Translations under genes and position numbers: made by a program
The notes under the pieces: model-generated
Database searches by the model: none
What the model was told of the DNA's origin: nothing
Seen by the model: the letters and a program-made list of their open reading frames with translations, nothing else
In this document: piece by piece, positions 34,228-44,436 of the stretch
Numbering within the stretch: the stretch's first letter is position 1
How the letters are laid out: every line of letters starts with the position of its first letter
Source of the DNA: Beroe forskalii
Taxonomy: Eukaryota; Ctenophora; Nuda; Beroida; Beroidae
Assembly: GCA_011033025.1 (NCBI GenBank)
Contig: WFMF01000002.1
Span: 2,192,455 to 2,256,454 of the forward strand
Reading direction: 5' to 3'
DNA: 64,000 nucleotides

Positions 34228-36927
34228 TCACTTTGTGATCCCCATCTTCTGGGATATGATATGTTTCAGGGCTATACTCAGATCTTCCCTCATTCCGTAT
34301 TTTGCTGTGAACTCTTTGGAAATCTGACTCGCGTCATCACCCTGAAATGTCGCCCGGTATTATTGGTAATTTTGATAATTCTGGAAGATCATGATCATAA
34401 CAATTTTGGAACAAACGATAGGCAGATCATTTTATCTACCTCAAGGTCGCTTGAAATAATCATTGCCCGTAAGCAATTAAGAGAGTGATCAAAAATGAAT
34501 TTATATGTAGCTAATTTTATATCATCGTATGCTTAGTCACTGACCTGTCTGACTTTAAGGACGGCTGTTTTATCCGGGCAGTATTCAACTGTCAGGGTAA
34601 ACACAACACCGTCTTTATCCTGAGGTGATATTCTCACATTACACCTTCATTATCATACGTAATAATGCCACTTAATCACTAACAATGTGGTTGAAATGGG
34701 TGATGATCATGTATCATGAATTTAACCAAAATAGACATTGCTCATTGCTGTACAGATAATAGTTCTGAAAGTTCTAGAGAACTCTAGAACTATTAGCTAC
34801 ATATAGGAGGTAGTTATTTATATCATTATCAAAAGACAATACTTCATGAACCATCACAATTGAAATACAATAGTACAATGTTCTTCGCCACCTTTTTATC
34901 CCAAAGAAACCACAAATTCGATCCGTCATAAACGTTTATAAAACGCATAATCGCGCAAAAGGGGTAATTAAAAATTCTGAAGTCACTCATGCCTCATTTA
35001 TGACTCAGGACTCTGGATGCCTTGAGAAATGACCACTGAAAAACCTACGTTTATACCAGGCGTTCAGGTAAGTCACGTACCGGTTTGCTCAGGTAAGTCA
35101 CGTACCGGTTTGCTCAGGTAAGTCACGTACCGGTTTGCTCAGGTAAGTCACATACCGGTTTGCTCAGGTTAGTCACGTACCAGTTTGCTCAGGTAAGTCA
35201 CGTACCGGTTTGCTCAGGTTGTCACGTGAAGTTTGCTCTGTCTTACCGGTTTGCTCAGGTTAGTCACGTACCGGTTTTCTCAATAGAGTCACGTACCGGT
35301 TTGCTCATGTGAGTCACGTACCGGTTTGCTCATGTTAGTCACGTACCGGTTTGCTCAGGTAAGTCACGTACCGGTTTTAACGAGTCACGAACCGGTTTCT
35401 CTTTAGTCTGAATTTTGCTCAGGTATTCCATACCGGTTTGCTCAGGTTAGTCACGTACCAGTTTTCACCGGTTTGCTCAGGTAGGTCACATGTACCGGTT
35501 TGCTCAGGTTAGTCACGTAGAAGTTTGCTCAGGTTAGTCACGTACCGGTTTGCTCAGGTTAGTCACGTACCGGTTTGCTCAGGTTAGTCACATAATTTGC
35601 TCATTTATTCACGTAGAAACATGCTCAATAAAACGTACCGGTTTGCTCAGGTTAGTCACGTAGAAGTTTGCTCAGGTAAGTCACGTACCGGTTTGCTCAG
35701 GTTAGTCACGTACCGGTTTGCTCAGGTAAGTCACATACCGGTTTGCTCAGGTTAGTCACGTACCGGTTTGCTCAGGTAAGTCACATACCGGTTTGCTCAG
35801 GTTAGTCACGTACCAGTTTGCTCAGGTAAGTCACATACCGGTTTGCTCAGGTTAGTCACGTAGAAGTTTGCTCAGGTAAGTCACGTACCGGTTTGCTCAG
35901 GTTAGTCACGTACCGGTTTTCTCAGGTGAGTCACGTACCGGTTTGCTCATGTGAGTCACGTACCGGTTTGCTCGTGTTTGTCACGTACCGGTTTGCTCAG
36001 GTAAGTCACGTACCGGTTTGCTCAGGCAAGTCACGTACCGGTTTGCTCAGGTTAGTCACGTACCGGTTTGCTCAGGTAAGTCACATACCGGTTTGCTCAG
36101 GTTAGTCACGTACCAGTTTGCTTAGGTTATTCACGTACCGGTTTGCTCAGGTAGGTCACATACCGGTTTGCTCAGGTTAGTCACGTAGAAGTTTGCTCAG
36201 GTTAGTCACGTACCGGTTTGCTCAGGTTAGTCACGTACCGGTTTGCTCAGGTTAGTCACATACCGGTTTGCTCAGGTTAGTCACGTAGAAGTTTGCTCAG
36301 GTAAGTCACGCACCGGTTTGCTCAGGTTAGTCACGTAGAAGTTTGCTCAGGTAAGTCACGTACCGGTTTGCTCATGTAAGTCACGTAGAAGTTTGCTCAG
36401 GTAAGTCACGTACCGGTTTGCTCATGTAAGTCACGTACCGGTTTTACCTTTCAGGTTACCGGTTTGCTCAGGTAAGTCACGTACCGGTTTGCTCAGGTTA
36501 GTCACGTACCGGTTTGCTCAGGTAAGTCACGTACCGGTTTGCTCAGGTAAGTCACGTACCGGTTTGCTCATGTAGGCTGGCTGTTTGTAATCTCTGGAGG
36601 GATTGTGGTTCCTCCTCCGATTGTTTGGCTGAGAGTGTCTGTCTTCTCTGTCTCTTCTGTCCTGGGAGACGTTGTGAAAATAGGGAGTCACATACTTTTA
36701 CTTTTAACTTTATTACATTAATACATTAGTCATTATTTTATATTTTGTTACTCAAAGCTATCGCAAAGTTTTGAACTGACTTCTTTCCTTCTCTGAATTT
36801 TCCTTCACTTTTCCAGTCTTACCTGAGCTACTCGGAGTTTTTCCTCGTGGTACTTATTTCTGTCAATCTGATTCTGCTTGATGTGATGCATGAACCCGTG
36901 TTCCTTGTTCAATCGTGGTCGTGACAT
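34228..36927 (-). CDS. UPF0561 (C2orf68-like) protein
   Basis: Complete four-exon gene on the minus strand: 36927-36823, 36661-36560, 34619-34545, 34341-34228 (stop TGA), all junctions in phase 0, giving 131 residues. The N-terminus EHGFMHHIKQNQIDRNKY matches the conserved N-terminus of the C2orf68 family (HGFVHHI-RNQI-R). Exon 2 is basic and Arg/Asn-rich (DRRDREDRHSQPNNRRR); exon 3 gives GVVFTLTVEYCPDK, and exon 4 RQGDD-type sequence followed by an amphipathic helix, as in the human protein. Molecular function of this family is unknown. Intron 2 is 1.94 kb and mostly consists of a 25-bp minisatellite that contains copies of the exon 2 splice donor. It heads a tight run of minus-strand genes. 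Confidence 0.88.
35066..36575 (-). repeat. 25-bp minisatellite built from an exon end plus its splice donor
   Basis: About 55-60 copies of a 25-bp unit. On the minus strand a unit reads GAGCAAACCG then GTACGTGACTTACCT: the first ten bases are the last ten of C2orf68-like exon 2 and the rest is the start of its intron. The unit next to the exon is the real donor at 36560. Variants include GTACGTGACTAACCT and CTTCTACGTGAC, the latter losing the GT. Short deletions occur near 35220-35420 and 36450. Confidence 0.95.
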
Positions 36928-37451
36928 GCTCGCTAATGGAGTGAGTAATTTGATTTATTCATATTAAAACATTCAATAAAGCGATGCTATTTTAAATCCG
37001 TGATAGACATAGACCGCGTCAAATTGAAAAGCGATAAATGTAATATTGTAATATCTGTATGAATGGCACAACTACGAAGTTCAGGAATTATTTTTTGTGC
37101 TACGAACAATAATTCCTGAACTGATTACCATAGGCATTTAGTTATAATGGCTCAAGGTCTCAGGGTGCTAATTAGCTAATCAATATTTCTAACTGGTCCC
37201 AAGAAACACGCGAAATGTTTTCATACATTCATAATAATTTACACATTACACAATTGCAATTGAAGAACACTTAAAACCAAAAAAGGTTATCATTAAGTCA
37301 ACATCTTTAAAAGAAATTTAATGAAATAGTTATCGAAGTAAATATACCATAACTTCTGATCTACAGAGTTTAAGAAGTCAAAAATGAACGTAAATATATC
37401 AGGGTTAAAACAAATTGACTCACAAAGAAAACAGAATCGATACTTTCATAG
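36928..37451. other. Spacer between C2orf68-like and GST
   Basis: Contains the C2orf68-like promoter and the GST 3' UTR. A short inverted pair, CAGGAATTATT and AATAATTCCTG, lies at 37081-37120. No gene. Confidence 0.55.
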
Positions 37452-38240
37452 TTAGTACCAAGAAGTTCTAACAAAATCACATTTCATATCCGTGTAACAA
37501 GTCTCCTCAGACTTCCCCAAAAAAGACCTTTTACCATAAAGCGGATACTTTTTAAACCTCTCAGATTCCATATAACTTTTAATCGTTGGAAGTTGTTCAA
37601 ACTGCACCATGAAATCTTTCATTGCTTGGCAATGTTCATCCGAATCCAATATGTCGGGATACAAACACCTCGCATAATCCACCTGCTCGTAAATCAGGAA
37701 ATCTACGTAGGTCAACTTCTCCCCAGCCATCCAGACCTTGCCCTCACCCGAACTAGAAGCCTTTTGTTTCTTATACTTCCGAGACATATCCGAGATATTA
37801 ATCTGGATTAGGGGTGCTTTACTCGACTTTCTGGCTTGTATTTCCTCTCTGGTAGGCTCAATCCCTTGCACTCTATACGAGAAGAAGTACATAACATCAA
37901 TGAGATGATCCTTGAGTTCTACCGCCTGCTCCCTCAACATATCCACATCTTGGTGTTCCTGCTCTGTGACCGGGTAGAGACCGTGTTTCCGACCCAGGTA
38001 CTGCATTATAGCAATGTGGTGGGTGAGAGTAGTCTCACCGTCCCGCAAGTAGGGAAGGTTTGGGAAGTCGTAGTCAGGCAGGGTCGTGTACTTGTTCTTC
38101 AGCCATTCCTGTTTGTGGTAGTAGGGAGGGGGGCCACACTGCTCCCCAGTGAAAGTGTAGGGAGAGGCGGTGTATTCCAGCATTAGTCGGATAGGATGAC
38201 CGTAGCCACGGCACTCACCCCAGTAACTGAACTCAACCAT
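37452..38240 (-). CDS. Mu-class-like glutathione S-transferase
   Basis: Cytosolic enzyme joining glutathione to electrophiles. Intronless, 262 residues. The N-terminal thioredoxin-like half has the catalytic tyrosine (FSYWGECRGYGHPIRLMLEYT, Tyr6), a conserved PNLPYLRDG (cis-Pro) and HHIAIMQYLGRKHGLYP, the glutathione-binding SNAILRYI region of mu enzymes. The helical half includes LTYVDFLIYEQVDYARCLYP, typical of mu class. It is about 40 residues longer than the usual 218, with a basic Ser-rich insert (KYKKQKASSSGEGK) and a C-terminal extension after YPLYGK. A prostaglandin-D-synthase/sigma assignment is less likely given the YWG and DYARCLYP motifs. Confidence 0.92.
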   Translation of the reverse strand: MVEFSYWGECRGYGHPIRLMLEYTASPYTFTGEQCGPPPYYHKQEWLKNKYTTLPDYDFPNLPYLRDGETTLTHHIAIMQYLGRKHGLYPVTEQEHQDVDMLREQAVELKDHLIDVMYFFSYRVQGIEPTREEIQARKSSKAPLIQINISDMSRKYKKQKASSSGEGKVWMAGEKLTYVDFLIYEQVDYARCLYPDILDSDEHCQAMKDFMVQFEQLPTIKSYMESERFKKYPLYGKRSFLGKSEETCYTDMKCDFVRTSWY

Positions 38241-38585
38241 CCTCAGTTAGTGGTGAATTTAGAATGATCGCTATGGGACAGTGCTACAATAAAGTAATAA
38301 GAAGAGCACTCAGCAGTGGCTAAAGAATGTATTGACGAAACGATGATTATAGGTACCATAAAATCATAACAGATGCATCTTTTCAACTTCAGAAGCGACA
38401 TGCACAATTATTAACGACATCAAATCGAGAATAACAAACATTTGTCCACTATCAAGTCCTAAGGTTGAGGGGAAACATGGAGTTCATATTTTATTACATA
38501 ATAGAACGGCATCTAATTTCAGCAGTGTACACTGTGCAATGTATATTCTACAACGAACATTACACCATTAAATCTGACACCTCCC

Positions 38586-39704
38586 TCAGTACTCTGGCCA
38601 TTCCCCCTCACTCCACACTATTTTGACTGGCAGCCCCAACTTAGCGGACTCTTTACACGCAGTTACCACCTTGCTAACTGCTCTAGTTTGCTTCTCCGTT
38701 ACTGTCAGCAGTACACTGCCCCTCACTAACTCCACAAAGTGGTGCAGCTGGTTGCGGAATGCCTCGTGGTAATGCGAGGGGAAGGAGTAGAATATGGGCG
38801 TTTTAGTTGACCCGCACTCCGTTTGTTTGATCGAGTTGTTAGGTCGGGAGTGCTCGCAATGAAGCATCCCTTGGTCTCCAAACACCTCCAGTCTCTGGTC
38901 GTATCCGTAGCTGGAAAACCTGTTAAGATCAATAGTTCCGATACTTCCCGTGCTGAATTTGAAGAGAATCACCATGTTATCGTAATCTCCGTGTTGAGCA
39001 AACTCCGGGATTTGAGCGTTACCACTGACAAACACCTGTACTGGCAGATCACCTGTTACCCAGAGCAGCAGATCAATGTCGTGGACTGAGAAATCATCGA
39101 ATATGCCTCCAGAGGGTTCGATGTAATCCACTGGAATAACCGGACTGTCCCTGCTCACTGACTTTATCGTCTTGACATGCCCCACCTTGCCAGCCCGAAC
39201 CTGCTCCTGTATTGCCCGGTAACTCGGGTCAAACCTCCGGTTGAAAGCACAGAATAGTGGCAACTTAGCATTGGTTGCAGCTCGATAGCACCGGGTTGTT
39301 TCTTCTAAAGACTGTGATATGGGTTTCTCGCAATACACTGCTTTACCAGCAGCTAAAGACGCCAGGATAATGTCCACGTGGGTTGCTGTAGAGGTTGCTA
39401 TGACAACACCCCGGATAGTAACGTCACTGTAAACCTCATCAGGGTCGCTAGTAACTGTCACGTTGTCCGGAATGGAAAGCTGCTCTCGGATTGTGGCTGG
39501 TGATTGACGAGGTGACACCACCACACAAACCAGGCATAGATCGGGGTTTTGGCGGATGTTGGAGAGGTAGAGGGCACCAATCCGACCAACCCCGAACAGG
39601 GCAACCCGGATTGGAGGCAAGGGAGGTGGTTCAGGGGCTGGTCCACAAGTGTTTGTAGAGAGAGTGGTGTAAGGGGAGGCGGATTTGAACTTTGCAGTTG
39701 CCAT
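38586..39704 (-). CDS. Gfo/Idh/MocA oxidoreductase (inositol 2-dehydrogenase-like)
   Basis: NAD(P)-dependent sugar or inositol dehydrogenase family, 372 residues in one exon; start chosen at the ATG at 39704 because upstream codons in frame have no ATG. N-terminal Rossmann fold with GVGRIG (residues 38-43), catalytic-site EKPIS (126-130, Lys127), and the C-terminal domain signature GGIFDDFSVHDID (199-211) with the His-Asp pair. About 30 Pro/Ser-rich residues precede the fold. The exact substrate cannot be read from sequence; myo-inositol 2-dehydrogenase is the nearest described activity. Lack of introns might suggest retroposition or acquisition from bacteria, but neighbours here are also intronless. 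Confidence 0.9.
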   Translation of the reverse strand: MATAKFKSASPYTTLSTNTCGPAPEPPPLPPIRVALFGVGRIGALYLSNIRQNPDLCLVCVVVSPRQSPATIREQLSIPDNVTVTSDPDEVYSDVTIRGVVIATSTATHVDIILASLAAGKAVYCEKPISQSLEETTRCYRAATNAKLPLFCAFNRRFDPSYRAIQEQVRAGKVGHVKTIKSVSRDSPVIPVDYIEPSGGIFDDFSVHDIDLLLWVTGDLPVQVFVSGNAQIPEFAQHGDYDNMVILFKFSTGSIGTIDLNRFSSYGYDQRLEVFGDQGMLHCEHSRPNNSIKQTECGSTKTPIFYSFPSHYHEAFRNQLHHFVELVRGSVLLTVTEKQTRAVSKVVTACKESAKLGLPVKIVWSEGEWPEY

Positions 39705-40461
39705 TTCACTTACTGATAAGTTATACAAAAGTAGTTACTAGTTATAGTGCTAGGTAGATTTTTTGAACTAGAAAATAATTCATTTCTTTTAATTCAATGA
39801 TAATCGATCAATCTACTATGAAACCATACTACCATAGTAACTTACAGAGTTTAAGAGTTGCACAATGCACGTGGCTGATGGCGTGCATTTCCTTAGAAAG
39901 ATGAGTACATATTGCTACTTACTGCTATGTGCATTAAGCAGGTGTTACCACCATCAGGTTATGCCTGATTATATGATTCATCTAAGTTTTCAACTCTCAA
40001 GATTCCGGGGAATTCCAACCAGCATCAAAAAATGTTTCAAACTATTATCAACATTCAACAGATCACACGTTCCAATATCGATACTTAATAATAGATCCTT
40101 TTCAGCTATTAAACTATTACAATGATCTTTAGACTGCCACTACATGTAATTCATGATTCAATCATCATACAAATTTAATTTTCTGTTATAATGAAAGTAT
40201 TTTCATTTCAAGGTTTTCAAAAATTCAATATTTTTAATGAGGAATGCTGTCATACATCGGAAAATGTGTGTAAGAAATGTGTGTAAGAAAAATAACTGAA
40301 CCAATTCCCTCTATCACAATTTTTCAACTCAATCTCGCTTAACACTTTAACAGAAAAACCCGGAGCTCTTCTGTTTTAAGAATGACGATTCTTCCCATCG
40401 TACACAACAATAACGTGTACGATGAAGGATCGAATGTGAACTTTCACCGTCCACACTCAGA
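39705..40461. other. Spacer between the oxidoreductase and PITHD1
   Basis: AT-rich, no gene. Holds the oxidoreductase promoter and the PITHD1 3' UTR. Confidence 0.55.
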
Positions 40462-42182
40462 TCACGAGACTCCATGAGCCGAGTAGTCTTTCGTTCCTGT
40501 CTTGTGGTCTTTGAGCTGCGGAGCCGACTCGTAGTTGCAGATCACCACACCGCGCTTTTCAGCCTGAGAGGTGTGTGGTGGTCACGTGATGGCAGATAAA
40601 ATGTCACGTGATCTCAAATGATTATCAAAATTAATACGTCATGTGGTTTCACGTGATCTAACGTGACTGTTGTCGTTCAGTAGCTAGAAATCACACCGAA
40701 TAATGATCAGGATTTGAACTAAAACAAATAAAATTAGAAATAGGATTGATTTTTTTACAAATCATGAATTTTGAAAAAGTCGATCTGTAGTTCAAAGAAT
40801 CATGAAACTGCTGCAAATACAATATTGCAAGAATGTCATTAACATGTTTATTAAGACCGATAACCTGAGAGAAGTCCCCCTTTAGTCCGATGTAAGAGAT
40901 CTTCGTGACGTCATCGCCGAAGTTCCTGTCAAAGTAGAGCGACAAGCTCTCACAGTTGTTGAAACGAGCAACCCTGAAGAGAGTCAGAATAGTGAGTAGA
41001 TATTATTGAATGTTCATTATTTCAACTAGAAGTTCCTGCAGGTCATTTCAAAGTTTTGGGTCAATTGACCAAGTCGACTATTATAATTAAGGCAACATAA
41101 CGATTGATACTAAAGTAAGTACTCTGGTACTTCAGTCTACAGTAAGGACATTGGAGAGCAGAATATAATTTTGAATTAGGTACTTGGTTTGGTACTCGAG
41201 ACTCCCATCTCTGTCATGCTGTAGATCAAACTCCTGATCAGGTGCCTTGGAAGCGTCGTCAAATGTCATAGGGACAGCATTCTTAAACCTGAAACACAAG
41301 AGGTTAAAAGGTCGAGCAGACTTATTTATACAGGCATCATAGATTCAAAATTTGGTACATTTGGAAGCTTTATAAAACGTAGTGAGGCATGGGGTGGTAG
41401 TGATAGCATCATTCTGGGAAATATTTGCACGGGCATCCGCCATTCCCCCAGCAATTCAAATAATGAAAATGGATGTCATAAATTGTATTCATACATCTAC
41501 GATTTAGCAAAATTCCAACAACTAATAACTACGGATCACTCACACCTTGAGGTGAGCTGGGTCACTCTCGTCACCCAATCCAATGACCACGATGCCCTTC
41601 AACTTGACACTCCCATTGAAGGAGAAGTTGAAGAGGAGTTCTTCGTCAGCATCACTCTCAACAAACTGTGGAAGGAATGAATAAGATTAGATTTTAACAG
41701 ACTGTGGGAGCTTGAGAGGGTAAGAAGAAATCAGCAGTTCATAAAACTATTCTATCGTGTTAATTTGATTTAAATGAGCAAAGAAAACTTATTAACTTGC
41801 AACATTTTCTACAACCATATCAAACTGTTATCAGCCATTGCCTCCCCTCTCAATTGGGCCATTGAGTGTCGTGGCAGAAGTAAAGTAACAGGTTACTTTC
41901 AAAAGCTACAGTCCACACATGAGAAATAGGCGGTTTTGGACCGGTTTTGAGTCACTCCTTACCACCTTTTTCCGTGAGTGGCCGGGTAAAGTGTGCTGAT
42001 ATGGAACTCACCTTAGTGGTGTCCTGTCTCTGATCCCAGGGCTTGAAGACGAGGGCCCCCGATCCCTCGGTCACCTCGTTCAGACAGTCGAGGGTCTGGA
42101 AGTCTATCTTAGTGTAGAGGCTGAATTCCTGGCCTCGTTCTGCCTCCTCGTGCTGGTGTGCCTCGTGGGAACAACATGACAT
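40462..42182 (-). CDS. PITHD1: PITH domain-containing protein 1
   Basis: Five exons on the minus strand: 42182-42012, 41665-41544, 41288-41184, 40973-40865, 40563-40462 (stop TGA); all phases agree, giving 202 residues, close to the human 211. It is the PITH (proteasome-interacting thioredoxin) fold without the thioredoxin part. Visible family blocks: FSLYTKIDFQTLDCLNE and GSGALVFKPWDQR, then FVESDADEELLFNFSF, SVKLKGIVVIG, MTFDDASKAPDQEFDL, VTKISYIGLKGDF, and GVVICNYESAP. A His/Glu-rich CSHEAHQHEEAERG N-terminus follows the ATG. The family is linked to the proteasome and, in mammals, to transcriptional activation in blood cells. Intron 4 is bounded by an 8-bp direct repeat and contains clustered TCACGTGA motifs. 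Confidence 0.94.
40580..40668. promoter_or_regulatory. Cluster of TCACGTGA palindromic E-boxes
   Basis: Three perfect TCACGTGA sites at 40582-40589, 40604-40611 and 40649-40656, plus AACGTGAC at 40660-40667, in the last intron of PITHD1. This is the core bound by USF/MITF/TFE-type bHLH-ZIP factors. Use as an enhancer is inferred. Confidence 0.6.
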
Positions 42183-42849
42183 GCTGCAGACAACAATTAT
42201 AACTGTGGTGCTGTAGTAGTTACTTATTAGTTGACATACTATGTACTTACTTACATATTATTATCACTACTGATTAAAATATGGCACATATAATCGGTCA
42301 TTACTTTATGCCTTCACATTTTGATGGTTGTGATATAATTGACTTATTGATTGAATAAATACCTAATACTCAAAATCAAATATTATTTGAAAAGGAAACA
42401 TCTATAATCAAACAATAATTGCGGTAAATAAATACAGTTCATATCAAGTAAACAATTTTATTTTCATAACATTTTGTTGTCAAAGATCCCCCCTAGATTT
42501 TACGATCAATTATCATAATTAAACTATCATAGATTGTTTTGGCAATGTTAACAAAATATCATTCAGGTGATGCCATTGAATAATAATTAAATATTTTGAG
42601 TTGAGATAATTATTTAGTTTCGTTAAAAAGCGATGCAACATATTGACATACCTACAGTGTACCCCGAAATGCAACCGCTTAAAAGAAGGAGGGGTATCAT
42701 TCTGTAATTCTGTACAATCAAACCTATTTAGGAAAACAGTATAGATTCATGATCACCTAGTCGTCTGTAGTCATAGATATAAATATTAAATTCTTAAATT
42801 CTAAAAATAGACTTGGTAAGATGGTATATTAGACAGCAATTACAAATTT
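42183..42849. other. Spacer between PITHD1 and DNAJC9
   Basis: No gene. Holds the PITHD1 promoter and the DNAJC9 3' UTR. Confidence 0.6.
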
Positions 42850-43587
42850 TCACTTCTTTTTCCTCCTTTTAGAAGGTCGGGAATACTTGGCTTCAAGTTG
42901 AGAAATGAAAGAGTCCATGTTTTGCTTCCGTTCTTCCTGTCTTAAAGATATTGCTTTGAAAAGGTCATTATCAGTGTTACTTTCAGCCTCAGCTTCTGCA
43001 GCCTCCCTTCTACCTCGCTGTTCTCGTTTTTTCCTCTTTTTAGGGTCCTCTTTTGTGTATTTTTGGTAGGATTTGAGTTCCTTCTTTTCAATAAGTCCAT
43101 CAATGATTGCCCTTACCCGGTCTTCCTCATCATATGTAAGTAACATAACACTGTCCATGATAGTTTCCATGTCTCCTTTTGAAGAGTTGTAATACTTTTT
43201 GATATCCTCTAACTCTTCAGAACTCCCCTTATAATCCTTTTCAAATGCTACAACATCGTCCTTATTTACTTTTCCAAATAGTTCACGCCAGAATGAGGCC
43301 CAATCATCAGATGTGTGATTAGCAAAAGCTTCATCAGCTGATATGGTGCCAAACTTGTCATAGTCATCTTTTCTATCTTTATCAGATAATAAGGTGTATA
43401 TTTGATGCAACAATTGGAATTTCACAGTAAAGTTCTCTTTATCCTCTGCTTGTCTATCTGGGTGCAGTTCCAAGGATTTTTTATGATACGCTTTTTTGAT
43501 GACACTTGATGAACTTGTTTTGTCAATGCCAAGGATTTCATATAAGTTTGAAGATCCAAAAGTGGAGATGAGGTCTTCTTCCTTCAT
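42850..43587 (-). CDS. DNAJC9: DnaJ homolog subfamily C member 9
   Basis: J-domain co-chaperone; in vertebrates it also holds histones H3-H4 and recruits HSP70. Intronless, 245 residues from the ATG at 43587 (MKEEDLISTFGSSNLYEILG); the human protein has 260. The J domain spans about residues 13-80, with KKAYHKKSLELHPD holding HPD at 42-44 and DKFG closing helix IV. Downstream blocks WASFWRELFGKV, FEKDYKGSSEELEDIKKYY and GDMETIMDSVML match DNAJC9 specifically. The C-terminus is basic and helical (KKRKKREQRGRREAAEAEAE, ending SKRRKKK), fitting nuclear location and histone binding. Confidence 0.95.
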   Translation of the reverse strand: MKEEDLISTFGSSNLYEILGIDKTSSSSVIKKAYHKKSLELHPDRQAEDKENFTVKFQLLHQIYTLLSDKDRKDDYDKFGTISADEAFANHTSDDWASFWRELFGKVNKDDVVAFEKDYKGSSEELEDIKKYYNSSKGDMETIMDSVMLLTYDEEDRVRAIIDGLIEKKELKSYQKYTKEDPKKRKKREQRGRREAAEAEAESNTDNDLFKAISLRQEERKQNMDSFISQLEAKYSRPSKRRKKK

Positions 43588-44436
43588 GATTATGAACTCA
43601 TCTACCTCAATCAAGAAATATATTGGTTATAGAGAGTCAGTTTAACAGTAATAGTGACGTTATGAGTCAGAAAACACGATCCAATAATGTCCAATAAAGT
43701 ATTTATTATCAGAAGTGAGGGATTAACTTATATTTCATCATTATTCGCCGTTAATTGCTCACCATTAACATAACAGAATAAGGGCAGACTAATAATAATA
43801 GGTCCCTGCATATTGTTGAAATATGTACTCTCCAAATGACTGCTGTTAATTAAGAAGGCAACACGATTAAAATTACATCACTCATGAGCTGCCGTGAAAC
43901 GAGCTGGGTAATAAACCCCCCAGATCTACTGTACCGACATCACATGTGATTAATAATTATATGTGAGAAGTGACGTCAAGATTCCTGGATTTCGTCACGG
44001 CTGAGGTTTCCGACGGTAACGTTGGCGAAGCACGATTATGTAATTATGAAAGAAATAAAATTAAAAGAATACTGTGACGAAGGTAATGTGTGGAGTAAGT
44101 TTGACGTAATAATTCACAACGACACTGTCTCTGTAAGAGGGCTGCTTCTTTTCAGTGGTTTTACTCACATGAGGTGATATCAAGTCACGAAATAAATATT
44201 GAATATTCTGATCCATGATGATTTCAATTTCCGCGATAGTTTTGCTTTCTGATTATCGATGCAAGGTGTTGTAGACTTTTCAATATTTAGATTAGCAGGT
44301 TATCATTCTTGAAGTCATATATAAACCATCGTGCTTACATCATAATACCACTGATATGAAGCGATTTATTTTTCTAAATTGCACTGTTTCATTATAAAAT
44401 TGTGAAAATCTATTTATTTATTGATTTTTGTAACGA
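43588..44436. promoter_or_regulatory. Divergent region between DNAJC9 and the plus-strand gene
   Basis: About 0.85 kb with starts pointing away on each side, so likely a shared promoter region. A TGACGTCA cyclic-AMP-response palindrome lies at 43972-43979. The exact 5' ends are not visible. Confidence 0.5.

Noticed and set aside
35893..36105. 70-residue open frame on the plus strand
   Set aside because: It is a translation of the 25-bp minisatellite and has no coding properties.
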